Positions 27,222 to 35,969 of a stretch of DNA of 40,325 nucleotides are shown one piece after another. A model generated the notes under the pieces. That model made no database searches, was not told the origin of the DNA, and worked only from the letters and a program-made list of their open reading frames with translations. Position 1 is the stretch's first letter. The number at the start of each line of letters is the position of its first letter. Location: contig JAEUJI010000347.1 in assembly GCA_016794805.1 (NCBI GenBank), positions 1-40,325 on the forward strand, read 5' to 3'. The DNA is from Gemmatimonadota bacterium. Lineage in GTDB: Bacteria > Gemmatimonadota > Gemmatimonadetes > Gemmatimonadales > GWC2-71-9. A program made the translations under genes and the position numbers.

Positions 27222-27602
27222 CTACGGCGCTTCGGGATCCGGCGGAACCGGGGTGCCCTCGGGCCGCGGCGTGGGGGGCCCGGCCTTTGAGAGGGTCACC
27301 GGCTTCGCCAGGTCCCCGCCGGACAGGGTGAGCTTGCCGCCCTTCACCTGCAGCTTGTACGTCACCCATTCCCCGCCCAGCGCGATCATGACGCTGTCCG
27401 CCTTGAGCCGCCAGCGGACCGTCTCCTTGCCCCAGCTGGCGCTCGAATCGGGGCGGACGATGACTTCCCGCGGCGCATCCCGCCGCTCCTGGTCCCGCAG
27501 CTCCGCCTTCCAGGTGCCGACGATCGGCGCCTCTGCCTGGGCGGCCGCGGGGGCGGCGGCCAGGGACGCACACAGGACCAGCAGGCACAGTTGCTTCAGC
27601 AC
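27222..27602 (-). CDS. Small secreted protein of unknown function
   Basis: This 126-aa protein has a clear signal peptide (KQLCLLVLCASLAAAPAAAQA). A mature domain starting PIVGTWKAELRDQ is followed by beta-strand-like blocks (WRLKADSVMIALGGEWVTYKLQVKGGKLTLSGG) and ends in a Pro-rich tail. The GTW opening resembles lipocalin-like or extracellular small beta-barrel proteins, but I do not recognise the family. The GTG at 27602 has a strong GGAGG seven bases upstream; the frame further upstream is not protein-like. Confidence 0.72.
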   Translation of the reverse strand: MLKQLCLLVLCASLAAAPAAAQAEAPIVGTWKAELRDQERRDAPREVIVRPDSSASWGKETVRWRLKADSVMIALGGEWVTYKLQVKGGKLTLSGGDLAKPVTLSKAGPPTPRPEGTPVPPDPEAP

Positions 27603-27704
27603 GATGTTCCCTCCGGTGGACACTTTCGGGCCCCAAACCCCACCCCCGGGCCTACAGGGCAGGAACCGCGCCAATCTAATCCGGTGATCCGGCTCACCAA
27701 ACCG

Positions 27705-27735
27705 AGCGCCCCGGGCCGTGAAGGCCCGGGGCGCT
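27705..27735 (-). terminator. Terminator hairpin downstream of groEL
   Basis: AGCGCCCCGGGCC and GGCCCGGGGCGCT form a perfect 13-bp stem around a 5-base loop, about 60 bases beyond the groEL stop. After the hairpin on the minus strand comes CGGTTTGG, with no real U-tract. The rest of the gap from 27603 to 27793 shows only a weak TAGATT -10-like site. Confidence 0.72.
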
Positions 27736-27793
27736 GGTGGGTCCCGCCGCGGAGGCGCCAAGGCAGGCCCTGGCGCGCCCGCCGTCGGCTGCC

Positions 27794-29771
<1,978 letters not shown>

Positions 29772-29853
29772 CGGTCCTCCCACGTCGGTGTATAAAGTAT
29801 TGAGAAACAATGAGTTAGCAGTAGCAGTCCAAGACTGCCAGAACTGGGAGAGG

Positions 29854-29881
29854 AAGATACACCGCCGCTGGCACTTGTCAA
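29854..29881 (-). promoter_or_regulatory. groESL promoter
   Basis: On the minus strand, TTGACA (29881-29876), 16 bases and TATCTT (29859-29854) give a perfect -35 and a good -10. The -35 lies inside the CIRCE inverted repeat, so repressor bound there would block RNA polymerase. The expected start is near 29847. Confidence 0.85.
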
Positions 29882-29894
29882 CCGGGAGTGCCAA
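29868..29894. promoter_or_regulatory. CIRCE operator (HrcA-binding element)
   Basis: CTGGCACTT, nine bases, then GAGTGCCAA: 9-base arms with a 9-base spacer. The inner arms TGGCACT/AGTGCCA are perfectly complementary, against the consensus TTAGCACTC-N9-GAGTGCTAA. It overlaps the groESL -35 box, the standard position for HrcA repression that is released on heat shock. The hrcA gene is not in this window. Confidence 0.85.
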
Positions 29895-29901
29895 GGGAAC
29901 C

Positions 29902-29924
29902 GCTACGCCCCCCTCGCGCGTAGC
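29902..29924. repeat. Inverted repeat with CIRCE-like geometry beside CIRCE
   Basis: GCTACGC, nine bases, then GCGTAGC: perfect 7-bp arms separated by nine bases, seven bases away from the CIRCE edge and upstream of the groESL -35. The arm sequence is unlike CIRCE. It could be a second operator or just a hairpin. Confidence 0.55.
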
Positions 29925-29976
29925 ACCGGGGACGAAAGGCACCCCCGCCGCCCGGGTTTCGAGCGCGGGCGCGGGC

Positions 29977-30005
29977 CTGACAGCCGCCAGACCATTGCCT
30001 ATTTT
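29977..30005 (+). promoter_or_regulatory. Candidate promoter of the PHM-like copper protein gene
   Basis: CTGACA (29977-29982), 17 bases and TATTTT (30000-30005) point rightward. A GGGAGA lies seven bases before the ATG at 30064. The gap from 29772 to 30063 is otherwise filled by the groESL control region and the adjacent inverted repeat. Confidence 0.65.
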
Positions 30006-30063
30006 CTTCGGCGCGCGGCCGCCGTGACCAGCGGGCGGGCCGCAGGACCAGGGAGACACTCCG

Positions 30064-31131
30064 ATGCTGCTCGCCACACTCGCGCTCCTGACCGCCTTGA
30101 GGCCGGTCACCCCCCCGCACGCGCCCGCCCGAGCCGACGACGTGACCGTCGCGGTCACCGTGGACTCCGCCCGGCGCGAGATTCACATCAAGGCGGGGCC
30201 CTACTTCCTGCCCGACATGGGCCAGATGGACCATCACGCCATGGACCTGGGCGCCGCGCACAGCACCCCCGTCTATCGTTTTCAGTGGCCCGTCGAGGGC
30301 TGGTTCCGCGGGTTCCGGACCGCCGTGGTCAGCGCCGACGGGCGGGACCTCCCCAAGCGGCTGATGCACCACATGATCGTGGTCAATTTCAGCCGGCGGC
30401 AGGCGCTCTACCCCGCGGCGGAGCGGCTTTTCGGGACCGGGACCGAGACCGATGACGCGATGCTGCCGGCCACCATCGGTGTGCCGATGGCCCCCGGGAT
30501 GGACCTGGGGTTCTATATCGCCTGGCACAACGATACCGGCGCGGACCTCGACGGGGTCTACCTGGAAATGACCCTGGTGTACTCCCCGAAGAACCAGAAC
30601 CCGCGGCCCGTGGACGTCCTGCCCTTCTACATGGACGTGAACCTGACGATCGGCGGCTCGAATGTGTACGACGTGCCGCCGGGCCGGTCCGAGAAGGCCT
30701 GGGAGTTCACCCAGCCCGTCGGCGGCCGGCTCCTGGGGTACGGCGGGCACCTGCACGATTACGGAGTGCAGGTCCGGCTGGAGGATGTCACGACCGGGAA
30801 GGTGATTGCCCGGGTGAACGCCGAGCGGGAACCGGACGGCAAGGTGAGCGGCGTGAGCCGGAGCCTACCGGGGGTGCGCGGTTCCGGGGTCCGGCTCAAG
30901 GCCGGGCAGCGGTACCGCGTGGTGGGAGTGTACGACAACCCCACCGGCGGCACCCTCAAGAACGGCGCGATGGCGCATATCGCCGCCATCTTTGCGCCGG
31001 ATCGGGAGGCGCGCTGGCCCGGCATCGACGAGTCGAATCCCGACTACCAGCGGGACCTCGCCTCGCTCGAGCTGCTTGGGGTGACCGAGGGCGAGGAACA
31101 CGACCACGGCGGGCAGGACCACAACCCGTAG
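30064..31131 (+). CDS. Secreted PHM/DBM-like copper type II monooxygenase-fold protein
   Basis: This 355-aa protein has an N-terminal export signal (about 1-25). Its layout matches the two-domain peptidylglycine hydroxylating/dopamine beta-monooxygenase fold. The CuH-site ligands are His102-His103 in [11 protein letters not shown] and His155 in [20 protein letters not shown], the counterpart of the VHYGD...GV block. The CuM-site ligands are His229/His231 in [13 protein letters not shown] and Met303 in [11 protein letters not shown]. All six are present with near-family spacing (72 residues from the second CuM His to Met). His/Met-rich stretches at 52-60 (MGQMDHHAM) and the C-terminus ([10 protein letters not shown]) may bind extra copper. 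The assignment is by motif reading; no substrate can be named. It is probably transcribed alone. Confidence 0.7.
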   Translation: MLLATLALLTALRPVTPPHAPARADDVTVAVTVDSARREIHIKAGPYFLPDMGQMDHHAMDLGAAHSTPVYRFQWPVEGWFRGFRTAVVSADGRDLPKRLMHHMIVVNFSRRQALYPAAERLFGTGTETDDAMLPATIGVPMAPGMDLGFYIAWHNDTGADLDGVYLEMTLVYSPKNQNPRPVDVLPFYMDVNLTIGGSNVYDVPPGRSEKAWEFTQPVGGRLLGYGGHLHDYGVQVRLEDVTTGKVIARVNAEREPDGKVSGVSRSLPGVRGSGVRLKAGQRYRVVGVYDNPTGGTLKNGAMAHIAAIFAPDREARWPGIDESNPDYQRDLASLELLGVTEGEEHDHGGQDHNP

Positions 31132-31149
31132 GCCGGGCCCGGAACCAGG

Positions 31150-31189
31150 ACGGGGGAGCGGGAGCCGACAGCGGCCCCCGCTCCCCCGT
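31150..31189. terminator. GC-rich hairpin between convergent genes
   Basis: ACGGGGGAGCGGG and CCCGCTCCCCCGT are perfect 13-bp arms. Inside the 14-base loop a GCCG/CGGC pair extends the stem. It lies between the convergent genes ending at 31131 and 31208, and no T-run follows on either strand. Confidence 0.7.
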
Positions 31190-31207
31190 TCCGCGTCCCC
31201 GGCCCAC

Positions 31208-32173
31208 CTAGCCGATGATGCGCCGGGCTCCGATCCAGCGCCGGAACCACCAGCGACCCGAGACATCCCCGTCGCTGAGCACGCTGATCTGCACCCCGCC
31301 GCGGGCGCTGTGGATGAAGCGCCCGTTTCCGAGGTACAGCCCCACATGCGTGATGCGGCTGCCGCTGGTGGCGAAGGTGAGGACATCGCCGGCCCGCAGG
31401 GAGGCGAGATCCCGTGACACCGGGGCCCCCGCCTTCGCCTGGTCCGCGCTCCGGCGCGGCAGCGTGATTCCGTGGCGGCGGTAGGCGTACTGGATGAGCC
31501 CCGAGCAATCGAAGCCCTCCTCCCCCTCGTCGCCCCACCGGTAGGGCATGCCCATCACGTCCAGCGCGGTCTGGACGACGTCGCCGAGCACCCGGCTATC
31601 CGCCTCGGTGACGCCGGCGCGACCGAGATCCTCCCGGATCGCCTCGGCCTCGGGCGCGGCATCGGTGGCCGGCGCGGAGAGGGAGGCGGCGGTCGGCGGC
31701 GCGGCTGAGCGCCGCCGGCGGCCGCCGCGGTCAAGGGCGAGGCGCACGCCGAGTTCCACCCCATCGTAGCGGCCGTTGATCTCGCGGTACCGGCCCTCGG
31801 CCGCGAGCGAGAGTCCGCGGAAGGGAAACAGCTCGTAGCCGAGACCGGCGGCCCAGCCGGTCCAGAAGGTCTCGTCTCCCCGGGTGATGAAGCCCCCTTC
31901 GATGCCGCCCACGAGGTAGGCCCCGGCGGTTCCGCTCCGGAAGAGTGACAGGTCCACCCCCATCCCCCAGAGGTTGCCGAGGGCGCCCCGGCCATCCACC
32001 ACGACACCATGCACCGCCGCCCCGACCGGCGGGGTCACGGTGAAGCTCGATCCCAGGCGGTAGCTGGTGGCACTCGGGTCGGTGAAGAGGTGCCCGAGCT
32101 GGAACCCCGGCCCCTGCGCCGAGAGCGGGGCGGCCGCGAGGCTGGCCGCGAGCCAGTAGGGGAGGAGCCTCAA
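31208..32173 (-). CDS. NlpC/P60 peptidase fused to an outer-membrane-barrel-like domain
   Basis: This 321-aa protein has a signal peptide (RLLPYWLAASLAAAPLSAQ). An N-terminal region (about 21-148) shows alternating amphipathic strands and Gly/aromatic turns (GAYLVGGIEGGFITRGDETF, GWAAGLGYELFPFRGLSLAAEGRYREI), as in small outer-membrane barrels. After an Ala/Pro/Arg linker comes a C-terminal NlpC/P60 domain: Cys223 in GFDCSGLIQYAYRRHGI, His276 in RITHVGLYLGNGRFIH, and a third polar residue near His288. It should cut peptidoglycan peptides. The TTG at 32173 overlaps the upstream stop (TTGA). The barrel part is inferred from pattern only. Confidence 0.85.
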   Translation of the reverse strand: MRLLPYWLAASLAAAPLSAQGPGFQLGHLFTDPSATSYRLGSSFTVTPPVGAAVHGVVVDGRGALGNLWGMGVDLSLFRSGTAGAYLVGGIEGGFITRGDETFWTGWAAGLGYELFPFRGLSLAAEGRYREINGRYDGVELGVRLALDRGGRRRRSAAPPTAASLSAPATDAAPEAEAIREDLGRAGVTEADSRVLGDVVQTALDVMGMPYRWGDEGEEGFDCSGLIQYAYRRHGITLPRRSADQAKAGAPVSRDLASLRAGDVLTFATSGSRITHVGLYLGNGRFIHSARGGVQISVLSDGDVSGRWWFRRWIGARRIIG

Positions 32174-32568
32174 CGGACCCGCACCGGCAACCCGGTCCGC
32201 AGGTTCACCCGGTAGACGTTCCCGGGCCGGCAGTTGAGCCAGATGGCGGCCTCGATGGTCGAATCGTTCACCAGGAACGGCGCGGCCCCGGTATAGAGCA
32301 GCGGGATATTGACCCGGGTGCTGTCGCGGCGGATCTGCATGGTCCGTTCGACGCAGACCTGGCCGTTGTCGTCGCGGGCGGGGCGGCTGCCGCTGTACCA
32401 GACCTGGTACCCTGCGGGGGTGCTGAGAATCAGGGAATCGCTCACCCGCGCGGCCACCATGCCTTCGTCCTCGGACTCCGCCGCGTCGGCGCCGGCATCC
32501 GGCCGACTGCCCCCGCAGGCGAGCGCAGTTAGCAGGGCGGAAGTGAAGAGGAGGTGCGCGCGCATCAT
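32170..32568 (-). CDS. Putative lipoprotein of unknown function
   Basis: This 132-aa protein has a lipoprotein-like signal (HLLFTSALLTALACGGS, candidate Cys18), an acidic low-complexity spacer (PDAGADAAESEDEG) and a beta-rich domain. No family is recognised. Two cysteines (GQVCVERT, WLNCRPGN) could pair. The ATG overlaps the upstream stop as ATGA and the stop overlaps the NlpC/P60 start as TTGA, so it is coupled on both sides and may act with the peptidase. Confidence 0.72.
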   Translation of the reverse strand: MMRAHLLFTSALLTALACGGSRPDAGADAAESEDEGMVAARVSDSLILSTPAGYQVWYSGSRPARDDNGQVCVERTMQIRRDSTRVNIPLLYTGAAPFLVNDSTIEAAIWLNCRPGNVYRVNLRTGLPVRVR

Positions 32569-32873
32569 GGCTTGGCCTCCGGCGTGGAGGATGGCGGTGG
32601 GGCGGCCTCCTCGAGCACGGGAAGGCCTTCGCGGTCAACGTGGAGCGAATGCCTCAGGCGGGGTGACCGGCGGAGCAGTTCAAGCCAGGCCAGCATGGCG
32701 ATCACCGCGAGGAAGAGCCCGGCGCCGAGGGCGGCGTACACCGCATGTCTCGGGTTGTCGAAGCTGGCCACCCGGCGCAGCATGATCCAGGCTCCCCAAA
32801 GCGAAGCTGCCCACGCGACCAGGGGCGTGAGCAGCCAGCCAACTATCCGGATCAGCAGGCCGGACCAGCGCAT
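32565..32873 (-). CDS. Small membrane protein with two predicted TM helices
   Basis: This 102-residue protein has hydrophobic segments at about 5-31 (LLIRIVGWLLTPLVAWAASL) and 44-66 (AVYAALGAGLFLAVIAMLAWL), then a polar Pro-rich C-terminal tail. The family is not recognised. It starts seven bases after the preceding gene's stop and overlaps the lipoprotein gene by four bases. Its function is unknown. Confidence 0.68.
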   Translation of the reverse strand: MRWSGLLIRIVGWLLTPLVAWAASLWGAWIMLRRVASFDNPRHAVYAALGAGLFLAVIAMLAWLELLRRSPRLRHSLHVDREGLPVLEEAAPPPSSTPEAKP

Positions 32874-32879
32874 CCACCG

Positions 32880-33509
32880 CTACTTCCGGCGCGCGCCGAG
32901 CCCGGAGACCGCCGTCGCCACCGCCAGGCCCGGCAGGAAGGAGACGCCGAACGTCGGGACATTCCACCCTGCGCCGGGAACATGGAACAGGACCCCCAGC
33001 ACCATGCAGACGGCGCTGGCGGCGATGGCGAGCACCGCCCCGCCGGCCAGGCTGGGCGCGCCGTTCTTCGCGGACTGGTTGGCGAGGATCCAGGCGCCGA
33101 GCCAGGGGAGGTAGGTGCCGACCATCCACAGGATCGGGTGATACCACCAGTTGCTGCCGCCACCGATCTCGCGCCAGCGGTTGGTGTACAGCCCGAACGG
33201 CTGGAAGGCCGCCACGTCCACGACCAGGAAGACGACCGTCGCGGTCAGCCCGATCCCTGCAGCTCCCGCGATCCCCTCGATGGTGGCCGCCCGGGTCCAG
33301 AGCCCCGGGAGGAAGGTCACCGCGAGGATCGCCGCCGTGACCAGGACGCCGAGCAGCGCCGTCTCGGCGACACCCTCGACGGAGCGGGAAACGAGACCGA
33401 TCACCAGGACCGCGACGGACTCGAGCACGCCGAGCTTCACCGCGGCGCGGAGGACGTAGGGCAGATCGGTGTGGTCGGCGCCACTCTGGGCGTGGACCGC
33501 GGCACTCAT
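32880..33509 (-). CDS. Multi-pass membrane protein of unknown function
   Basis: This 209-aa hydrophobic protein has about six predicted TM segments. A Trp-rich loop (GLYTNRWREIGGGSNWWYHPILW) sits mid-protein. The N-terminus is polar and the C-terminus short and basic (GLGARRK). No family is recognised. I chose the ATG at 33509, with GGAG about seven bases upstream and a TATACT -10 element just before. The frame further upstream is low-complexity and overlaps coaX. It leads the unit ending in the NlpC/P60 gene. Confidence 0.72.
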   Translation of the reverse strand: MSAAVHAQSGADHTDLPYVLRAAVKLGVLESVAVLVIGLVSRSVEGVAETALLGVLVTAAILAVTFLPGLWTRAATIEGIAGAAGIGLTATVVFLVVDVAAFQPFGLYTNRWREIGGGSNWWYHPILWMVGTYLPWLGAWILANQSAKNGAPSLAGGAVLAIAASAVCMVLGVLFHVPGAGWNVPTFGVSFLPGLAVATAVSGLGARRK

Positions 33510-33543
33510 GAAAGCTCCAGGGGCTGGGTGTGAAGTCGGGGGA

Positions 33544-33549
33544 AGTATA
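33544..33549 (-). promoter_or_regulatory. -10 element of the membrane-protein/NlpC unit
   Basis: TATACT on the minus strand, with TGGAGA 17 bases upstream as a partial -35. The gap of about 70 bases between coaX and this unit is AT-richer here than its surroundings. Confidence 0.55.
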
Positions 33550-33580
33550 AGGGCGGGGTGGGCAGATCTCCACCGCCGTC

Positions 33581-34360
33581 CTACCAGCGGACCCCGAGGT
33601 GGCCGGCGGCGATCCGGAGGCCGTGCAGGGTCAGGTCGGGATCGACCAGGTCGATGGTGCTGGTGAGGGGAACAATGGTGGTGGCGAGCCCACCGGTGGC
33701 CACGATGCGCGGCCTCGTCGGGGTAGGCCACTCGGCCACGATGCGGCGGACCAGCCCGTCCACCGCGTCGGCGGCGCCGAGGAGGACGCCGGCGCGGATG
33801 CATTCCTCGGTGCGGCGCCCGATGACCCGCTCCGGGGGCCGGAGCTCGGTGGCGGGCAGCTTGGCGGCGCGCCGGGTCAGGTGGTCGGCGGAGGTCCGGA
33901 GGCCCGGCATGATCACCCCGCCGATGAACCGGCCATCGGCGGTGATGCAGTCAAAGGTGGTGGCGGTGCCGAAATCCACCACAACGGTGTCCGCCCGGTA
34001 GCGTTCCACCGCGGCGAGGGTGTTGATGATCCGGTCGGCGCCGACGCTCAGCGGCTCGTCCACGTCCAACCGGATGGGCAGCGGGGAGGTGGCATCCACC
34101 ACGGTGACGGGGGACCCGGTCAGGGTCTGCACCGCCTCCACCAGGCTCTGGGTCACCCCCGGGGCGACCGACCCGATCACGCCGGCGCGGATCTCATTGG
34201 GCGAGTGCCCGGCGTGCAGCAGGAAGACCCCGAGTGCGGTGCCCCATTCATCGGGGGTGCGGTCGGGATTGGTCGTCAGCCGCCAGTGGCCGGAAAGGTC
34301 CGTGCCCTGGAACAGCCCGACCGTGATTTCGGTGTTGCCCACGTCCAGCGTCAGCAGCAT
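33581..34360 (-). CDS. coaX: Type III pantothenate kinase
   Basis: CoaX phosphorylates pantothenate, the first step of coenzyme A synthesis. Type III enzymes use the ASKHA fold, need a monovalent cation and are not feedback-inhibited by CoA. The 259 aa have LLTLDVGNTEITVGLF (phosphate loop, Asp6), DRTPDEWG, VGADRIINTLAA, VVVDFGTATTFDCI, DGRFIGGVIMPGL and IVATGGLA. The gene is separated from birA by 61 bases that carry its own promoter. Confidence 0.96.
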   Translation of the reverse strand: MLLTLDVGNTEITVGLFQGTDLSGHWRLTTNPDRTPDEWGTALGVFLLHAGHSPNEIRAGVIGSVAPGVTQSLVEAVQTLTGSPVTVVDATSPLPIRLDVDEPLSVGADRIINTLAAVERYRADTVVVDFGTATTFDCITADGRFIGGVIMPGLRTSADHLTRRAAKLPATELRPPERVIGRRTEECIRAGVLLGAADAVDGLVRRIVAEWPTPTRPRIVATGGLATTIVPLTSTIDLVDPDLTLHGLRIAAGHLGVRW

Positions 34361-34368
34361 GGCTCACC

Positions 34369-34396
34369 AAGGTAGCGGGAGTCGGGCCCGGCTCAA
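34369..34396 (-). promoter_or_regulatory. coaX promoter (near-leaderless)
   Basis: On the minus strand, TTGAGC (34396-34391), 16 bases and TACCTT (34374-34369). The -10 lies eight bases from the coaX ATG at 34360, so the leader would be at most a few bases. Confidence 0.6.
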
Positions 34397-34421
34397 GGCG
34401 TCACGTCGGCGGGACGTCGCT

Positions 34422-35147
34422 TCAGGGGCGGGGCGCGGCATCCATCAGTTCGACGGTCCCGGAACGCGCCGGTTCGATCCGTCCATCGGCCCCCCGGACC
34501 AGCAGGGAACCGTCCGGCGCGAGGCCTGACGCGATGCCGGCGAGCGGCAGCCGCAACTCGCGCCCCAGGAGCCAGTCACGGGACGCATACTCCGCCAGCT
34601 CCATCTCGGTCAGTCCCCCACCCGCCGCGCCGGCGGCCCGGACCGCCGCCAGGACGGCGGACTCCAGGGCCCCGGGCACGACCTCCGGCACCAGCTCGTT
34701 GAGCGCGATGGCCGCCGCGCCCAGCTCCAGGGGGAGCCGGTTGGCGACGTTGATCCCGACGCCCACCGCGACCCAGGCGGGGGCCCCGCCCTGCCACCGC
34801 GCCTCGCACAGCACGCCGCCCAGCTTGCGGCCGGCCAGCAGGAGGTCATTGGGCCACTTGAGCCGCACCTGGATCCCTGGCCGGTCCCGCTCCAGCGCCG
34901 CGGTCACGGCCAGTCCCACCCGGAGGCTGAGCACCGCGACCGCGGCCTCTCCCTGCGGCCGGCAGAGCACGCTGAGCCAGAGCCCACCCACGGGGGCGCT
35001 CCACTGGCGTCCCCGGCTCCCGCGGCCGCCGGTCTGGGTCCGGGCCACGACGGCGGTGCCGGCGGGTGCGCCGCCCTCCGCGAGCTCATGAATCACGTCC
35101 TGGGTGGTCGGGACGCTTTCGAGGCGCATCGGCGGCAGCGAGAGCAT
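34422..35147 (-). CDS. birA: Biotin-[acetyl-CoA-carboxylase] ligase (no HTH domain)
   Basis: BirA attaches biotin to the biotin carboxyl carrier protein through biotinyl-AMP. The 241 aa contain only the catalytic domain: VPTTQDVIHELAEGGAPAGTAVVA, GGRGSRGRQWSAPVGGLWLSVL (adenylate loop), KWPNDLLLAGRKLGGVLCE and VGVGINVANR, plus a short C-terminal SH3-like part. The DNA-binding N-terminus of E. coli BirA is missing, so it should not itself repress biotin genes. It starts three bases after the uppP stop. Confidence 0.95.
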   Translation of the reverse strand: MLSLPPMRLESVPTTQDVIHELAEGGAPAGTAVVARTQTGGRGSRGRQWSAPVGGLWLSVLCRPQGEAAVAVLSLRVGLAVTAALERDRPGIQVRLKWPNDLLLAGRKLGGVLCEARWQGGAPAWVAVGVGINVANRLPLELGAAAIALNELVPEVVPGALESAVLAAVRAAGAAGGGLTEMELAEYASRDWLLGRELRLPLAGIASGLAPDGSLLVRGADGRIEPARSGTVELMDAAPRP

Positions 35148-35150
35148 TCG

Positions 35151-35969
35151 TCAGAGAACCGCGGGGGTGAGCCGCGCCGCCAGCCACAGGAGGAACACGC
35201 CGAACCCGATCCGGTACCAGGCGAAGACCACGAAGCTGTGGTGCGCGACGTAGCGCAGGAACGCCTTGACCACGATGAACGCCGAGGCGAAGGCCACCAG
35301 GAAGCCGGCGGCGAAGAAGGCGGTGTCCGCCGGGGTCAGCACGTCCAGGCTCTTGAGCAGGTCATACCCCGCCGCGGCGGCGATGACCGGGACCGCCAGG
35401 AAGAAGGAGAACTCCGTCGCGGCCGTCCGTGAGAGTCCGAGCGCGTAGCCTCCCATGATGGTGGCGCCGGAGCGGGAGACCCCGGGCACCAGCGCCAGCA
35501 TCTGGGCCAGGCCGACCCCGAACGCAATGCCCGGGGTGATGTCCGCGGCGTCCGCGATGCGGGACGGCGGCTTCCAGCGCTCGATGCCCAGCATCACCAG
35601 CCCGCCGGCGATGAACGCCCAGGCCACCACGCTGGGGGTGAACAGGTGCTGCTTGATCCACCCGTGGATCAGGAACCCGACCGCCGCCGCCGGCAGGAAC
35701 CCGAGGGCGAGGTTGGTCAGGAACCGGCGGCTGGCCGGCTCCCGCCCGAGGCTCCGGGCCGCCCCGACAAACCGCGCGCGGTAGATCACGGCGATGGCGC
35801 AGATGGCGCCCAGCTGGATGAAGATCTCGAAGGTCTTGGCGCGGGGCCCGGTGAAGCCGAGCCAGTCGCCGGCGACGATCAGGTGGCCGGTGGAGGAGAC
35901 GGGGAGGAACTCGGTGACGCCTTCGACCAGGCCAAGCACGCCGGCCACGAGCCATTCCGTGGGCGTCAC
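35151..35969 (-). CDS. uppP: Undecaprenyl-diphosphatase (UppP/BacA family)
   Basis: This membrane enzyme dephosphorylates undecaprenyl pyrophosphate, recycling the lipid carrier for peptidoglycan and O-antigen precursors. The 272 aa have many TM helices and both signature motifs: EGVTEFLPVSSTGHL (residues 16-30) and LVPGVSRSGATIMGGYALG. The GTG overlaps the bshA stop (GTGA). Extra copies raise bacitracin tolerance in other bacteria. Confidence 0.96.
   Translation of the reverse strand: MTPTEWLVAGVLGLVEGVTEFLPVSSTGHLIVAGDWLGFTGPRAKTFEIFIQLGAICAIAVIYRARFVGAARSLGREPASRRFLTNLALGFLPAAAVGFLIHGWIKQHLFTPSVVAWAFIAGGLVMLGIERWKPPSRIADAADITPGIAFGVGLAQMLALVPGVSRSGATIMGGYALGLSRTAATEFSFFLAVPVIAAAAGYDLLKSLDVLTPADTAFFAAGFLVAFASAFIVVKAFLRYVAHHSFVVFAWYRIGFGVFLLWLAARLTPAVL

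Noticed and set aside
27683-27698. GGTGA-TCCGGC-TCACC repeat near the groEL terminator
   Set aside because: Five-base arms are expected by chance in such sequence, and no promoter is clearly associated.
29772-30158. N-terminal extension of GroES
   Set aside because: It crosses the promoter and CIRCE element. The true ATG has a Shine-Dalgarno and matches family length.
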